The notes beneath the pieces were generated by a model, which saw only the letters and a program-made list of their open reading frames with translations, had not been told where the DNA came from and searched no databases. From an uncultured Colwellia sp. (GTDB lineage Bacteria > Pseudomonadota > Gammaproteobacteria > Enterobacterales > Alteromonadaceae), in assembly GCA_913058245.1 (NCBI GenBank), contig CAJXQJ010000006.1, forward strand, positions 62,001 through 126,000: DNA of 64,000 bases, in the 5' to 3' direction. Positions 25,379 to 35,891 of this stretch are shown here, one piece after another. The number at the start of each line of letters is the position of its first letter. Within the stretch, counting starts at the first letter, position 1. A program made the position numbers and the translations under genes.

Positions 25379-27580
25379 TTATAGCCTTCTCACTTCAATA
25401 ACATCATCAAGCTGATTTAGTTTGGCCATTAAACGCACTAAGGCTTCATTGTTACCAATTTCAATTTTGATAATCATACTCATACTTTGTTTTGCATGAT
25501 CAGTATTACTTTCTAAGCCAATAATACTGACCCTATCATTGGAAATTATCGTAGATATATCACGCAGTAAACCTTGGCGATCACTACCAATAATTTTAAT
25601 ATTAACTTGGTAGTTCTGTTTATTATCTATTCCCCATTGCACGTCAACTTCACGCTCAGGTTGTTGAGATAAGGCATTAGCAAGCTGCTCACAATCTAGG
25701 CGGTGTACTGATATTCCTCGCCCTTGAGTAATAAAACCCGATATTTCATCACCCGGTACAGGCTGACAGCATTTAGCCATGTGAGTTAATAAATTACCCA
25801 CTCCTGAAACAGTAATACCATTACTATCAACCGCCTGAGTGCCACTTTGTTGTGGTTGTCGCACTAAACTTTGAGGGTCTATCTCTTGTTCTGGCTTTGA
25901 TTTCGCGTCAAGTTGCTGTAGAAAGTTAACCACTTGCAACAAGCGTATATTGCCTGAGCCAATGCCAGCAAGTAGATCCTCATTAGTGGTTAAATTAAAG
26001 CGCTCTGTCGCTAAGGTTAGATCAACTTTTGCTAATGATAGCTGCACTTTATTCAAACTATTTTCTAATAGTTCTTTGCCACTAGCTATATTTTTATCTC
26101 GGTCAAGTAAACGAAAGAAGTGCTGAACTTTTGCCCTAGCTCTTGGTGTATGGATATAATTTAAGCTCGGATTTAGCCAATCTCGGCTTGGGTTGGGTGT
26201 TTTACTACGTAAAACCTCAACTTGATCACCCGTTTGTAACTTATGAGTAAACGGGACAATTCTGCCAAAAACTTTTGCACCAATACAACTGTGACCAACA
26301 TTGGAATGTATATAGTAAGCAAAATCTAGCGGCGTTGCACCACTTGGCAAGTCAACAACATCACCACTTGGCGTAAAAACATAAATGCGATCTTCAAATA
26401 CCTGGCTGCGTAACTCATCGATTAATTCACCACTTTCTGAAACGTCTTCTTGCCATTGTAAAATTTTTCGCAACCAACTAACTTTCTCGTCAAACCCTGT
26501 AGTTTTGCCACTGGCACTGCCTTCTTTATAGCGCCAATGAGCGGCAACACCTAATTCAGCATCATCATGCATTTGCTGAGTTCTTATTTGAACTTCAATT
26601 GCTTTACCTTCTGGGCCGATAACCACAGTGTGGATAGATTGATAACCATTACTTTTTGGTGTCGCTACATAATCATCAAACTCTTTTGGTAAGTGCTTCC
26701 AACTGGTATGCACTAAACCCAACGCACCATAACAGCCTTGCAACTCTTCAACCACAATTCGAACCGCACGCACATCAAACAACTGTTCGAAGTCCAACGA
26801 CTTTTGTTGCATTTTCTTCCAAATGCTATAGATATGCTTCGGGCGCCCGTAAACAATACCTTTTATGTCAGAGTCTTTTAATTGTGCTGAAACGTTATCA
26901 ACAAAGTCAACCATATAGCGTTCTCGGTCTAAGCGCTTTTCATCTAACTGTTTGGCAATACTTTTATATACCTCTGGGTGTAAATAGCGAAACGATACAT
27001 CTTCTAATTCCCATTTTAGCTGGCCGATACCCAAACGGTTTGCCAATGGTGCATAAATATTAGCGGTCTCTTTAGCCGCTAATACACGAGTTTCTTCATC
27101 GCTATTTTTAACCATGCGCAAATGGCATAAACGTTCTGCAAGCTTAATAACCACAGCGCGCACATCTTCAACCATTGCCAGTAACATTCGGCGAATATTA
27201 TCAATTTGATTTGCACTGACTTGGTTTGACTGAGATTGTTGTAGCGCCTTAATCGCTTCCATTTGACTAACACCTTTACATAACAAGAAAACCTGTTTTG
27301 AAAAGTGCTCTTCAATATAATCTAAAGATAGGTAGTTATATTCATAGAGAGGACATATAAAAGCAGCGCATAATGACTCAGTATCAAGGTTTAAACCTGA
27401 TAGTATTTCCACCATTTCTAACGACTTAGTTTGGCATAAGGTATTGTCTTCAAAAAAATGATGCACTTGTTGCCACAACTTTTCTAAGGCATTTTTTTTA
27501 GCTGTATTTATATCTAGTGTGTCAAGCCACTGCTCAAAGCTTGCTGCTGACATTTGGTGTGATTTACGTACTGAAACCAT
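25379..27580 (-). CDS. relA: GTP pyrophosphokinase (ppGpp synthetase I)
   Basis: 733 residues, RelA-type. An N-terminal pseudo-hydrolase domain lacks the HD pair (LCAAFICPLYEYNYLS region), as in RelA and unlike SpoT. The synthetase domain has GRPKHIYSIWKKM and QLFDVRAVRIVV. TGS (about 405-470: IYVFTPSGDVVDLPSGATPLDFAYYIHS), a zinc-finger region with CCQPVPGDEI, and a C-terminal ACT domain follow. It binds stalled ribosomes and makes (p)ppGpp. Neighbours rlmD upstream and mazG downstream are the conserved gammaproteobacterial arrangement. Confidence 0.95.
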   Translation of the reverse strand: MVSVRKSHQMSAASFEQWLDTLDINTAKKNALEKLWQQVHHFFEDNTLCQTKSLEMVEILSGLNLDTESLCAAFICPLYEYNYLSLDYIEEHFSKQVFLLCKGVSQMEAIKALQQSQSNQVSANQIDNIRRMLLAMVEDVRAVVIKLAERLCHLRMVKNSDEETRVLAAKETANIYAPLANRLGIGQLKWELEDVSFRYLHPEVYKSIAKQLDEKRLDRERYMVDFVDNVSAQLKDSDIKGIVYGRPKHIYSIWKKMQQKSLDFEQLFDVRAVRIVVEELQGCYGALGLVHTSWKHLPKEFDDYVATPKSNGYQSIHTVVIGPEGKAIEVQIRTQQMHDDAELGVAAHWRYKEGSASGKTTGFDEKVSWLRKILQWQEDVSESGELIDELRSQVFEDRIYVFTPSGDVVDLPSGATPLDFAYYIHSNVGHSCIGAKVFGRIVPFTHKLQTGDQVEVLRSKTPNPSRDWLNPSLNYIHTPRARAKVQHFFRLLDRDKNIASGKELLENSLNKVQLSLAKVDLTLATERFNLTTNEDLLAGIGSGNIRLLQVVNFLQQLDAKSKPEQEIDPQSLVRQPQQSGTQAVDSNGITVSGVGNLLTHMAKCCQPVPGDEISGFITQGRGISVHRLDCEQLANALSQQPEREVDVQWGIDNKQNYQVNIKIIGSDRQGLLRDISTIISNDRVSIIGLESNTDHAKQSMSMIIKIEIGNNEALVRLMAKLNQLDDVIEVRRL

Positions 27581-27638
27581 CGACTTCCCTACCTTTAACC
27601 TTATACCACTGCGATACTGTATAATTATGAATAGCAGT

Positions 27639-28973
27639 CTACAGCGTAAACATTACCATAGTTTCAACATGCTTTGTTTGCGAAAACATGTCCATAATCG
27701 CTATTTTTTCAATTTTATAACCGTATTCAATTAACAGCTTTGCATCACAAGCTAGAGAAGACGGATCGCAACTAACATACAAAAGCGTATTAATATTTAA
27801 TTTTACTAATTGTGTTAATGCTTCATAAGCGCCAGCACGAGCAGGGTCGAGCAGCACTTTACTGTAGCGTTTTTGTGCCCATGATTGCTCAGACCAGCCA
27901 CTATTTAAATCTGCCTGAAAAAATTGGCAATTATCTAATGCATTCTGTTCAGCGTTAGCGGTAGCACGTGCCACCATAGTTTGCACACCTTCCACTCCTA
28001 CTACTGACTTCACTTTTTGCGCAATAGGTAAACTAAAGTTCCCTAAACCACAAAATAAATCCAGAACCACATCATCTTGTTTCAAGTTCAGCCAAGACAA
28101 CGCTTGCGCTATCATCTGCTGGTTAACATCATGATTAACTTGAATGAAATCGCGACTTGAAAATTCAATACGCACCGAGTCACTCAATGAATAAGATAAC
28201 AGGTGGCTTTCCAATAATAACTCATCATTCAATAGTTGAAGCTGCTGCTTGCCATCGTCGATAAAAATTAGCCAATGATTTTTATCGGAAAATTTTTGCC
28301 ATAGTCGTCTATCAGCCGTCGACATTTTTGTTAATTGGCGCACCACTAGGGCATTTTCGTTAGCAGCAATAACCTCAACATGACCAATAGCATTTTTGCC
28401 AGATAACTTGGGTAATATATTTCTTAACTCTATAAATACCTCGGTAAATTCTTGCGTTAACACCGGGCAACTTTTTATTGCCGTTAAATTGTTACTTTCA
28501 CGTTGACGAAAACCAATAACCGGCTCACCACGTTTATTATATTGAACACCAATTCGTGCTTTACGACGATAATGCCAAGCATTGCTAATAATTGCTTGCT
28601 GCCATGGCAAGTTTTCAGCTAAATTTTGACGTGCAAATAATTGCTCTACTTTGTTTTGTTTAAAGGTAATTTGTTGAGGGTATTGCAAGTGCTGGAGGTT
28701 ACAACCACCACATTGATAATAGTGACGACATTTGACTTCTTCACGCTCAGCGCTACTTTTTTGCAACTTAACTAACTTACCTTTTGCGTATTTGTTGTTC
28801 TGCTGATAGATGTTTACTTGTGCAACTTCCCCAGGTAAAACACCTTCAATAAACAAAGGTTTCTTACCAACGCTGGCAACGCCACAGCCTTGTTGATCAA
28901 GGCGATTTACAGTAACTGTAATTTGCTTTTGCACAGGTGACTTTTTAGGACTTGCTTTAAAAAAATTTGCCAT
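27639..28973 (-). CDS. rlmD: 23S rRNA (uracil-1939-C5)-methyltransferase RlmD
   Basis: 444 residues. N-terminal TRAM domain (about 15-75). A [4Fe-4S] cluster motif (CRHYYQCGGCNLQHL) and late Cys supply the cluster. SAM-dependent methyltransferase with DLFCGLGNFSLPIA and the catalytic Cys in LLYVSCDPSSLACD. It modifies U1939 in 23S rRNA. Located immediately upstream of relA and divergent from barA, as in E. coli and Shewanella. Confidence 0.95.
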   Translation of the reverse strand: MANFFKASPKKSPVQKQITVTVNRLDQQGCGVASVGKKPLFIEGVLPGEVAQVNIYQQNNKYAKGKLVKLQKSSAEREEVKCRHYYQCGGCNLQHLQYPQQITFKQNKVEQLFARQNLAENLPWQQAIISNAWHYRRKARIGVQYNKRGEPVIGFRQRESNNLTAIKSCPVLTQEFTEVFIELRNILPKLSGKNAIGHVEVIAANENALVVRQLTKMSTADRRLWQKFSDKNHWLIFIDDGKQQLQLLNDELLLESHLLSYSLSDSVRIEFSSRDFIQVNHDVNQQMIAQALSWLNLKQDDVVLDLFCGLGNFSLPIAQKVKSVVGVEGVQTMVARATANAEQNALDNCQFFQADLNSGWSEQSWAQKRYSKVLLDPARAGAYEALTQLVKLNINTLLYVSCDPSSLACDAKLLIEYGYKIEKIAIMDMFSQTKHVETMVMFTL

Positions 28974-29114
28974 AGCGATTTATCTTTACCATCAACAAAC
29001 AGCAAATTTCGAATATTTGCTGTTAAAGTGTATTATTTTCTATTTGGTATTGGCCTGAACTGTGCCATTATACGGTTATTAACTCTATTATTTTACACTA
29101 AAAACTGGCAAAAA

Positions 29115-31898
29115 ATGCATAAAATAAGCCTGAAAGATTGGGGTATTTTACTTACGATCGTGCCAACTGCCATTATCAGTATCATTATTGCAGGCTACCT
29201 ATCCTACGGTCGTTACCATGAACTTGACCAATTTATCTACCAACGAGCAACAAGCATTATCGATCCGTTGGCGATTAGCAGCGCCGCACCATTATTAGCA
29301 AAAAATAGAGATAATTTAAGAACACTGATCGGCTTTAGCCATCGCAGTCAGTCTGATATTGTTAAAAGTATTGCTATTTTTACCAAAGATAATCAAGTAT
29401 TTGTTACTAGCGCATATCACGGCGATACCCACACCATGCGTATTAAAGCAGGGCAAAGTTTACCAACACGAACCCAGTTCGATGACTTTGGCGAATTTCT
29501 TGTTTATCGCTCGCCAATTATTGATGAATTTACCCAGCACAATAATACCGCAGCATTAACTAATAATAATGATATTATTGGCTATATCGCCATTCAAATT
29601 GATAAAAGTACAATAAAATATCAGCAACAACGCTTGCTGATTACAACCTTCTTTATTCTGCTATTGGGGATTATTGTTAGTGCAATTTTCTCATTTAAGT
29701 TACTAAACAGTGTCACTCGCCCTATTGCCTCTATGGTGCTTGCCGTTGATCGTATTCGAGAAGGTAAAATAGAAAGTCGTATCAGTGGCCAATTAGTTGG
29801 CGAGCTAAATTTCTTGAAAAACGGTGTCAATGCCATGGCACAATCGCTTGGTGATTTCCAAGATGAGATGCAACGCAGTGTTGATCAAGCAACCATAGAT
29901 TTAAGGGAGAGTTTAGAGCAATTTGAAATTCAAAACGTTGAGCTTGATATTGCAAAGCGCAAAGCTCAAGACGCTAATAAAGTTAAATCAGAATTTTTAG
30001 CAAATATGAGCCATGAATTGCGCACTCCTTTAAATGGCGTTATAGGCTTTACCCGACAGGTGTTAAAAACCCCACTAAGCGATACTCAGCGTGACCACTT
30101 AGAAACTATCGAACGTTCCGCTGGCAATTTATTATCAATCATTAATGATATTCTCGATTTTTCTAAGCTTGATGCTGGCAAAATGGTTATTGAAAACATT
30201 CCTTTTTCTATTCGAGAGTCTGTTGAAGAAACCTTAACATTGTTGGCTCCTAGCGCTCATATGAAAAATATTGAGCTATCTTTGCGTATTAGCCCACAAC
30301 TACCAGACTCATTAATTGGTGATGCAATGCGCATCAAACAAGTACTCGTTAACTTGGCCAGTAATGCTATTAAGTTTACCGACAAAGGTTCTGTCGATAT
30401 TAATATTGACGGTAATGTTATTGCTAAAAACCTATATAAAATGAAAGTTACCGTGCAAGATACCGGTATTGGCATATCAAGCCAGCAAAAAAACTCAATT
30501 TTTGAAGCATTTGGACAAGCTGATAAAAGCGTAACTCGTATCTATGGTGGTACTGGCTTAGGGCTTGTTATTTCACAGCGCTTAGTTGCTGAAATGCGCG
30601 GTAGTATTGGCTTTGACAGTGTAGAAAATGAAGGCTCTACATTTTGGTTTACACTTCAATGTGAACTTAACCCAATTCCTAGCTTAGCGCAGCCTGTGCC
30701 TGAGAACTTAATTAATAAAAGTATTTTATATTATGAGCCTCACGCAGCAAGTCGATTAGCAACGACCGAAATTTTATCAAGCTGGCAAATGAACATTACT
30801 TGCTTAACCCAACCAAGCGAAATTGAAGCATTGTTAGCAGACAAAGAACAGGCTTCTTCTTTTGATTTTGCATTAATTGGGCATGATGTCACACCAGCAG
30901 CCTTGAATGAACTAAAAGCACTAGTTTTCGATTTACAAGACATAGTTCCATCAGTGCACTTGGCAATAAACAGTAATTCACCAAGCTTGCATGAAGCATT
31001 AATCTCTAGTGGCGCTAAAACCTGTATTAGTAAACCAGTAACGATTCAAAGATTAAGTAAAACATTGCTGCCGATTACAACGCCTGAGCACACACAGTTA
31101 TTTGACTTACCAGAGCAAAAAGTTCCAATTAAAGTGCTTGCTGTTGACGACAATGATGCCAACCTAAAACTAATAAATGAATTGCTGCTTGAACAAGTAC
31201 ATGAAGTAACAACCGCAACAGATGGCGCACAAGCAGTTGAATTATGCCGACATGAAAAGTTTGCACTGATATTTATGGATATTCAAATGCCAGTGCTTGA
31301 CGGTATTTCTGCCCTTTCACTTATCCGCCAACAAACTTTGAACGAACATACCCCTATTATTGCGGTCACTGCACATGTGCTCGGTGAAGAAAAAGATCGT
31401 TTGCTTGAAAAAGGCTTTAACTCATTTATGACAAAACCGATTGATGAAGCCATGTTACATCACACCATTTATGAGTATTGCGATTCAAGCTTGTTAGCTA
31501 ACGATAAAAAGCCACATGTGACGCCAGTAAAAGAAACTGTTGCGAATAGGCGACCAGCGATTATTGATTGGCCTTTAGCTTTAAAACGAGCCGGCCAAAA
31601 AGAAGCTTTGGCAAAAGATATGTTTATTGGCTTAGTTAATAGTTTACCTGAAAGTAAAAGCAATATTTCTGAGGCTTTAATTTCACAAGATATCGAGCAG
31701 CTTAAAGTATTAATTCATAAACTTAATGGAGCTTGTTGTTATTCTGGGGTACCAAGTTTAGGGAAGGTGACTCATGAACTAGAAACAGAGTTAAAACGAG
31801 GCATAGCCTTAGATGATTTAGAACCAGAGTTCTTTGAATTCTTTGAACAAATAGATTTAGTATTAGAAGACTCAACAGAGTTTATTAAAAAGCTTTAA
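29115..31898 (+). CDS. barA: Hybrid sensor histidine kinase BarA
   Basis: About 927 residues from ATG 29115 (MHKISLKDWGILLTIVPT), the start that matches family N-termini; the frame opens further to a GTG at 29028. Two membrane helices flank a periplasmic domain, then HAMP (RPIASMV..), HisKA with SHELRTPLNGV, HATPase_c (NLASNAIKF, DTGIG, GGTGLGLVI), a degenerate receiver-like segment, a true receiver (AVDDND, FMDIQMPVLDG, TAHV, TKPI) and a C-terminal HPt with the phospho-His in LIHKLNG. This is the tripartite kinase that phosphorylates UvrY/GacA to induce Csr small RNAs. Divergent from rlmD, as is usual. Confidence 0.92.
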   Translation: MHKISLKDWGILLTIVPTAIISIIIAGYLSYGRYHELDQFIYQRATSIIDPLAISSAAPLLAKNRDNLRTLIGFSHRSQSDIVKSIAIFTKDNQVFVTSAYHGDTHTMRIKAGQSLPTRTQFDDFGEFLVYRSPIIDEFTQHNNTAALTNNNDIIGYIAIQIDKSTIKYQQQRLLITTFFILLLGIIVSAIFSFKLLNSVTRPIASMVLAVDRIREGKIESRISGQLVGELNFLKNGVNAMAQSLGDFQDEMQRSVDQATIDLRESLEQFEIQNVELDIAKRKAQDANKVKSEFLANMSHELRTPLNGVIGFTRQVLKTPLSDTQRDHLETIERSAGNLLSIINDILDFSKLDAGKMVIENIPFSIRESVEETLTLLAPSAHMKNIELSLRISPQLPDSLIGDAMRIKQVLVNLASNAIKFTDKGSVDINIDGNVIAKNLYKMKVTVQDTGIGISSQQKNSIFEAFGQADKSVTRIYGGTGLGLVISQRLVAEMRGSIGFDSVENEGSTFWFTLQCELNPIPSLAQPVPENLINKSILYYEPHAASRLATTEILSSWQMNITCLTQPSEIEALLADKEQASSFDFALIGHDVTPAALNELKALVFDLQDIVPSVHLAINSNSPSLHEALISSGAKTCISKPVTIQRLSKTLLPITTPEHTQLFDLPEQKVPIKVLAVDDNDANLKLINELLLEQVHEVTTATDGAQAVELCRHEKFALIFMDIQMPVLDGISALSLIRQQTLNEHTPIIAVTAHVLGEEKDRLLEKGFNSFMTKPIDEAMLHHTIYEYCDSSLLANDKKPHVTPVKETVANRRPAIIDWPLALKRAGQKEALAKDMFIGLVNSLPESKSNISEALISQDIEQLKVLIHKLNGACCYSGVPSLGKVTHELETELKRGIALDDLEPEFFEFFEQIDLVLEDSTEFIKKL

Positions 31899-31935
31899 TA
31901 GCACAACATTATTAAGTAAAATTGAAGTAAAAAGA

Positions 31936-32181
31936 TTAACGAACCTTTATAGTGGGTGACGTATTGATATCACCATCTTCGGTGATAACAGCAACACCGG
32001 TATTACACATCAATACCGCTAAACTATGGCCTTGTTCATTACGAACAAAACGCAGCTCATAACCAAACTTACCTAAGCTACTAGCAGAAAATTTTTGTGC
32101 GAGTGACAATTTAGACCACCATACTGACTGCTCTGGAGGCTCTTGACGTCTATCTACTATTGGCTGTTTTTGCGACTGCAT
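31936..32181 (-). CDS. Small conserved hypothetical protein
   Basis: About 81 residues from ATG 32181, chosen for the TAGGAG ribosome-binding site 4 bases before it; the frame also opens 13 codons earlier without such a site. No signal peptide. A Q/R/P-rich start (QSQKQPIVDRRQEPPE), then WWSKLSLAQKFSASSLGKFGYELRFVR and a strand-rich C-terminus. It resembles a small cytosolic protein whose family I do not recognise. It converges on barA and shares orientation with acpS. Confidence 0.65.
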   Translation of the reverse strand: MQSQKQPIVDRRQEPPEQSVWWSKLSLAQKFSASSLGKFGYELRFVRNEQGHSLAVLMCNTGVAVITEDGDINTSPTIKVR

Positions 32182-32317
32182 ATCAACTCCTAATGCCACA
32201 GCGACTAAAAATAAATCCACTAATCGTAATTTAAGTATAGAACAAAAATTATTACTAGCCGCGATTCTTATGAAAAATAATTCCGACGTGTATTATTTGT
32301 TCAGTAATATGCGCGTT

Positions 32318-32698
32318 TTATAAAGACAATACGACAAATGCTGTCGCATATTTAACTTCATCAGAAAGTGATATATGCCAAGTTTTAGCACCAAGTTGTT
32401 GTGCCAAAGCAAGGGCCTGCGAACTCAGAACTAGCGTTGGTTGGCCTGAAGGCAGTGAGGTAATTTCAAAATGTTGAAATGAAACACCAGCAGCAATGCC
32501 GGTGCCCAGTGCTTTTGCTGCAGCTTCTTTTCCAGCCCAACGTTTAGCAAGAAAACGCTCTGGCTGTTTAATACTATTGAAACGTTGCAGTTCATTGGCC
32601 GTTAAAACACGTTTAGCTAAGCGCAATTGCGCTGCTTGTGTCATTTTAGCGATACGACGAATATCGACAATGTCTGTACCAATTCCAGTAACTGACAA
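32318..32698 (-). CDS. acpS: Holo-[acyl-carrier-protein] synthase
   Basis: 126 residues. Transfers 4'-phosphopantetheine from CoA to apo-ACP. Family motifs GIGTDIVDIRRI (metal Asp) and FLAKRWAGKEAAAKALGTGI are intact. It follows pdxJ in the conserved rnc-era-recO-pdxJ-acpS order, 45 bases downstream of it. Confidence 0.95.
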   Translation of the reverse strand: MSVTGIGTDIVDIRRIAKMTQAAQLRLAKRVLTANELQRFNSIKQPERFLAKRWAGKEAAAKALGTGIAAGVSFQHFEITSLPSGQPTLVLSSQALALAQQLGAKTWHISLSDEVKYATAFVVLSL

Positions 32699-32743
32699 AA
32701 CTACTCCTTATCTATTACTAAAATAATCGATTCAACATGGTAA

Positions 32744-33481
32744 TTATACTAAGCCTCTAGCTTCAAGCATCAAGCGTTTCATATCGCGTATCGCTTTATC
32801 TAAACCGTCAATAACCGCTCTGGCGATAATGGCATGACCAATATTTAACTCAATAATTTCCGGAATAGCAGCAATAGGTTTAACATTAAAATAATTCAAA
32901 CCGTGGCCTGCATTTACTTTTAAACCCAAGCCATGTGCATACTTAATACCTTCAACTAATTGCTCAAGTTCTTCTTGTTGCTCTGCTTCATTAGTAGCAT
33001 CAGCGTATTGTCCAGTATGAATTTCAATGTACCCAGCTTTACTCGCTAACGCAGCGTCAATTTGCTTTTTATCAGCGTCAATGAATAAACTGGTTTCAAT
33101 ACCTGCTGCTGTTAACTTAGCGACCGCATCATCAATTTTTTCTTGTTGCCCAGCTACGTCTAAGCCACCCTCAGTGGTCAACTCTTCTCTCTTCTCTGGT
33201 ACTAAACAACAAAATACCGGTTTAACATCACAAGCGATATCGAGCATTTCCTCGGTAACTGCCATTTCTAAATTCATACGGGTATGCAACGTTTGCTTTA
33301 ACACATGAATATCGCGATCTTGAATATGGCGTCGATCTTCACGTAAATGCACAGTAATACCATCAGCGCCAGCATGTTCAGCTACTGAGGCAGCGTAAAC
33401 AGGATCTGGATAATTAGTGCCTCGGGCTTGTCGTAATGTTGCAATATGATCTACATTTACACCTAATAAAATATCTTTCAT
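32744..33481 (-). CDS. pdxJ: Pyridoxine 5'-phosphate synthase
   Basis: 245 residues. Condenses 1-deoxyxylulose 5-phosphate with 3-amino-2-oxopropyl phosphate to make PNP (vitamin B6 pathway). Blocks: [60 protein letters not shown] and [12 protein letters not shown]-barrel octamer by family knowledge. Between recO and acpS, as in E. coli. Confidence 0.96.
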   Translation of the reverse strand: MKDILLGVNVDHIATLRQARGTNYPDPVYAASVAEHAGADGITVHLREDRRHIQDRDIHVLKQTLHTRMNLEMAVTEEMLDIACDVKPVFCCLVPEKREELTTEGGLDVAGQQEKIDDAVAKLTAAGIETSLFIDADKKQIDAALASKAGYIEIHTGQYADATNEAEQQEELEQLVEGIKYAHGLGLKVNAGHGLNYFNVKPIAAIPEIIELNIGHAIIARAVIDGLDKAIRDMKRLMLEARGLV

Positions 33482-33541
33482 GTTTAATCTCTTATTTCAT
33501 TAATCTGTTGATTGCTTAGAATTACCAGCATATCTGTTTGC

Positions 33542-34237
33542 TTATGAATTTTTTGTTTTACTAAAAAGTTTACGGCTATTTAATGGTACACCAGCAAGTA
33601 AGTGATTAATCACCTGTCTCATTAATGCTTTAAGCGTTGCTAATGTTAATGGATCTGAAAAATTATCATCTGCAATTGCCTGTAAATGTGTACGATCATA
33701 ACATTGCTGTTTCAGCACAGTATAAGCAGGAATAAAGCCGTCTTCGGGCAAATAATAAAACCCTGAAGCAGTGTGTTCAAAAACTATTGTAAAGTCAAAA
33801 GAAACACCAAGCTCTGCCAAAAGCATTAATTCAAATTGACGTAATATTACTTCTATTTCATTGATGTTTAATAAGGAATTCAAGCTTAATTGGTACTGAT
33901 AGAAGAGCTCAGCACACGGGATGCTTTCTGGTAATAACTTAACTAATAATTCATTAATATAAAAAGCACTAAATAGCGCCTTTTGTTTTAAAAGGCTCGA
34001 CTTTCCTGCCGGCTCAACACGTGCTAAGTTTCTTAGCGCATGTTGCCCTTTTAGCGTAATTTGAATGGGAAGAAATGGTTGTAATAAAGCTTTGCGTGAA
34101 GATTTGCTTGAATGGCCAACATAACTTAACGCGGCAACTTTGCCGTCGTTTTCTGTTAATAAATCGACCAATACTTGGTTTTCGCGATATGGTCGACTAT
34201 GTAAAACAAAAGCTAGCTGCGTTGTTTCCTGCATCAA
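33542..34237 (-). CDS. recO: DNA repair protein RecO
   Basis: 231 residues. An N-terminal OB fold (LAFVLHSRPYRENQVLVDLLTENDGKVAALSYVG) and a helical C-terminal domain. RecO loads RecA with RecR/RecF and anneals SSB-coated DNA. The zinc-finger cysteines of some RecO proteins are absent, as in E. coli. It starts 18 bases after era in the same operon. Confidence 0.92.
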   Translation of the reverse strand: MMQETTQLAFVLHSRPYRENQVLVDLLTENDGKVAALSYVGHSSKSSRKALLQPFLPIQITLKGQHALRNLARVEPAGKSSLLKQKALFSAFYINELLVKLLPESIPCAELFYQYQLSLNSLLNINEIEVILRQFELMLLAELGVSFDFTIVFEHTASGFYYLPEDGFIPAYTVLKQQCYDRTHLQAIADDNFSDPLTLATLKALMRQVINHLLAGVPLNSRKLFSKTKNS

Positions 34238-34255
34238 GTTCTCTTAATAAGTTGC

Positions 34256-35167
34256 TTAGCCTGAATAATCATCACCGTAGCCTAAACTTCTTAATGCCCT
34301 TTCGTCATCCGCCCAACCCGATTTAACTTTTACCCAAGTTTCTAAGAATACTTGGCGGTCGAACAAGGTTTGCATATCGCGTCTGGCTTCTTGCCCAATT
34401 ACTTTAAGTTTTTCGCCCTTGTTACCAATTACCATGCGTTTTTGGCTATTACGCTCAACAAGTACTAAGGCATTAATGTGTAAAATACCTTTCTCATCAA
34501 CTTTAAATTGCTCAATTTCAACAGTCGTTGAATAAGGTAATTCATCACCAGTAAAGCGGATTAATTTTTCACGAATAATTTCTGACGCCATAAATCGACT
34601 CGAGCGATCTGTAATATAGTCTTCAGGGAACCAAAACTCCCCCTCAGGCAACGCTTTTAAACAAATATCTTTAATAGCATCGACATTATCACCTTTACTG
34701 GCAGAAATCGGCACAATATCAGCGAAGTCATGCATTGCACCTAACTTTTGCAAGTGTGGTAACAAGCTTTCTTTATCTTGTACATTGTCAATTTTATTAA
34801 CGACTAGTACACAAGGTGCGCCACTGTTTTTGATTTTTGTTAGCACCATTTCGTCATCGGTTGTCCAATGGGTACCTTCAACCAAGAATATAATAGTTTC
34901 GACTTCAGCTAACGTACTACTAGCAGCACGGTTCATTAGCCGATTAATTGCACGTTTTTCTTCAGAGTGTAAACCTGGGGTGTCAACTAAAACAGCTTGA
35001 TGATGTGCTTCGGTTAAAATACCGAGAATACGATGGCGAGTAGTTTGTGGCTTACGGGATGTAATACTTACCTTTTGGCCTAGTAAACTATTCAGTAAGG
35101 TAGACTTACCAACATTTGGACGGCCAACGATGGCAATAAGACCACAATAATTTTGTTCTGTTGTCAT
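34256..35167 (-). CDS. era: GTPase Era
   Basis: 303 residues. G1 [10 protein letters not shown]3 DTPG, G4 NKID and G5 SASK are present, followed by a C-terminal KH domain (about 205-290, with [17 protein letters not shown]). Binds the 3' end of 16S rRNA in 30S assembly. Downstream of rnc with 32 bases between, the conserved order. Confidence 0.96.
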   Translation of the reverse strand: MTTEQNYCGLIAIVGRPNVGKSTLLNSLLGQKVSITSRKPQTTRHRILGILTEAHHQAVLVDTPGLHSEEKRAINRLMNRAASSTLAEVETIIFLVEGTHWTTDDEMVLTKIKNSGAPCVLVVNKIDNVQDKESLLPHLQKLGAMHDFADIVPISASKGDNVDAIKDICLKALPEGEFWFPEDYITDRSSRFMASEIIREKLIRFTGDELPYSTTVEIEQFKVDEKGILHINALVLVERNSQKRMVIGNKGEKLKVIGQEARRDMQTLFDRQVFLETWVKVKSGWADDERALRSLGYGDDYSG

Positions 35168-35199
35168 GAGTTCGATATCAACTTAAGGTGTCGAAAAGC

Positions 35200-35889
35200 T
35201 TATTTTGCTTGTTCGATTAATGTTAAAACTTGCAAAGCAGCCGACTGTTCAGCTTTACGACGGCTACTGCCTTTTGTGATCACTTCTTTATCCAATACTG
35301 TAGTGGTGCAACGCACAGTGAATTGCTGATTATGCGACTGCCCCGTAGTATTAATCACTTCATATAGTGGTAAAGGAATTTTTCGTCCTTGCAAGTATTC
35401 TTGTAAGCGTGTTTTTGGATCTTTCTGCTCATTACCTGGTTTAATATCATTTAAACGCTGTTCAAACCAAGACAATATTAATCGCTGGCAAGTTGGCAAA
35501 TCTGAATCGAGATAAACCGCACCAATAATTGCTTCAATGGCATCTTCAAGGATAGAGTCTCGACGATGACCACCGCTTTTTAACTCTCCAGGCCCTAAAA
35601 TAAGGTGTTGGCCCAAATCAAAACCACGCCCAACTTCAGCTAAAGTAACACCTTTTACAAGGCTTGAGCGCATACGCGTTAAATCGCCTTCAGCATGCTG
35701 TGGAAACTTTTTAAATAAAGTTTCAGCAATAACAAAACCTAATATTGAATCACCTAAAAACTCTAAGCGCTCATTATGTGCACCTTTCGCGCTACGGTGT
35801 GTTAATGCTTGCAACAATAATTTTGGCTCTTTAAAACTATAGCCTATTTTTTTTGATAATCGCGCGATTGCGACCGGAGTATTTAACAC
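35200..35889 (-). CDS. rnc: Ribonuclease III
   Basis: 229 residues. Signature [13 protein letters not shown] and the late acidic [13 protein letters not shown] give the catalytic Glu/Asp set; a C-terminal dsRNA-binding domain (about 155-226) ends [10 protein letters not shown]. Processes rRNA precursors and structured mRNAs. Two bases after lepB ends, so it is tightly coupled with it. Confidence 0.96.
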   Translation of the reverse strand: MLNTPVAIARLSKKIGYSFKEPKLLLQALTHRSAKGAHNERLEFLGDSILGFVIAETLFKKFPQHAEGDLTRMRSSLVKGVTLAEVGRGFDLGQHLILGPGELKSGGHRRDSILEDAIEAIIGAVYLDSDLPTCQRLILSWFEQRLNDIKPGNEQKDPKTRLQEYLQGRKIPLPLYEVINTTGQSHNQQFTVRCTTTVLDKEVITKGSSRRKAEQSAALQVLTLIEQAK

Positions 35890-35891
35890 AG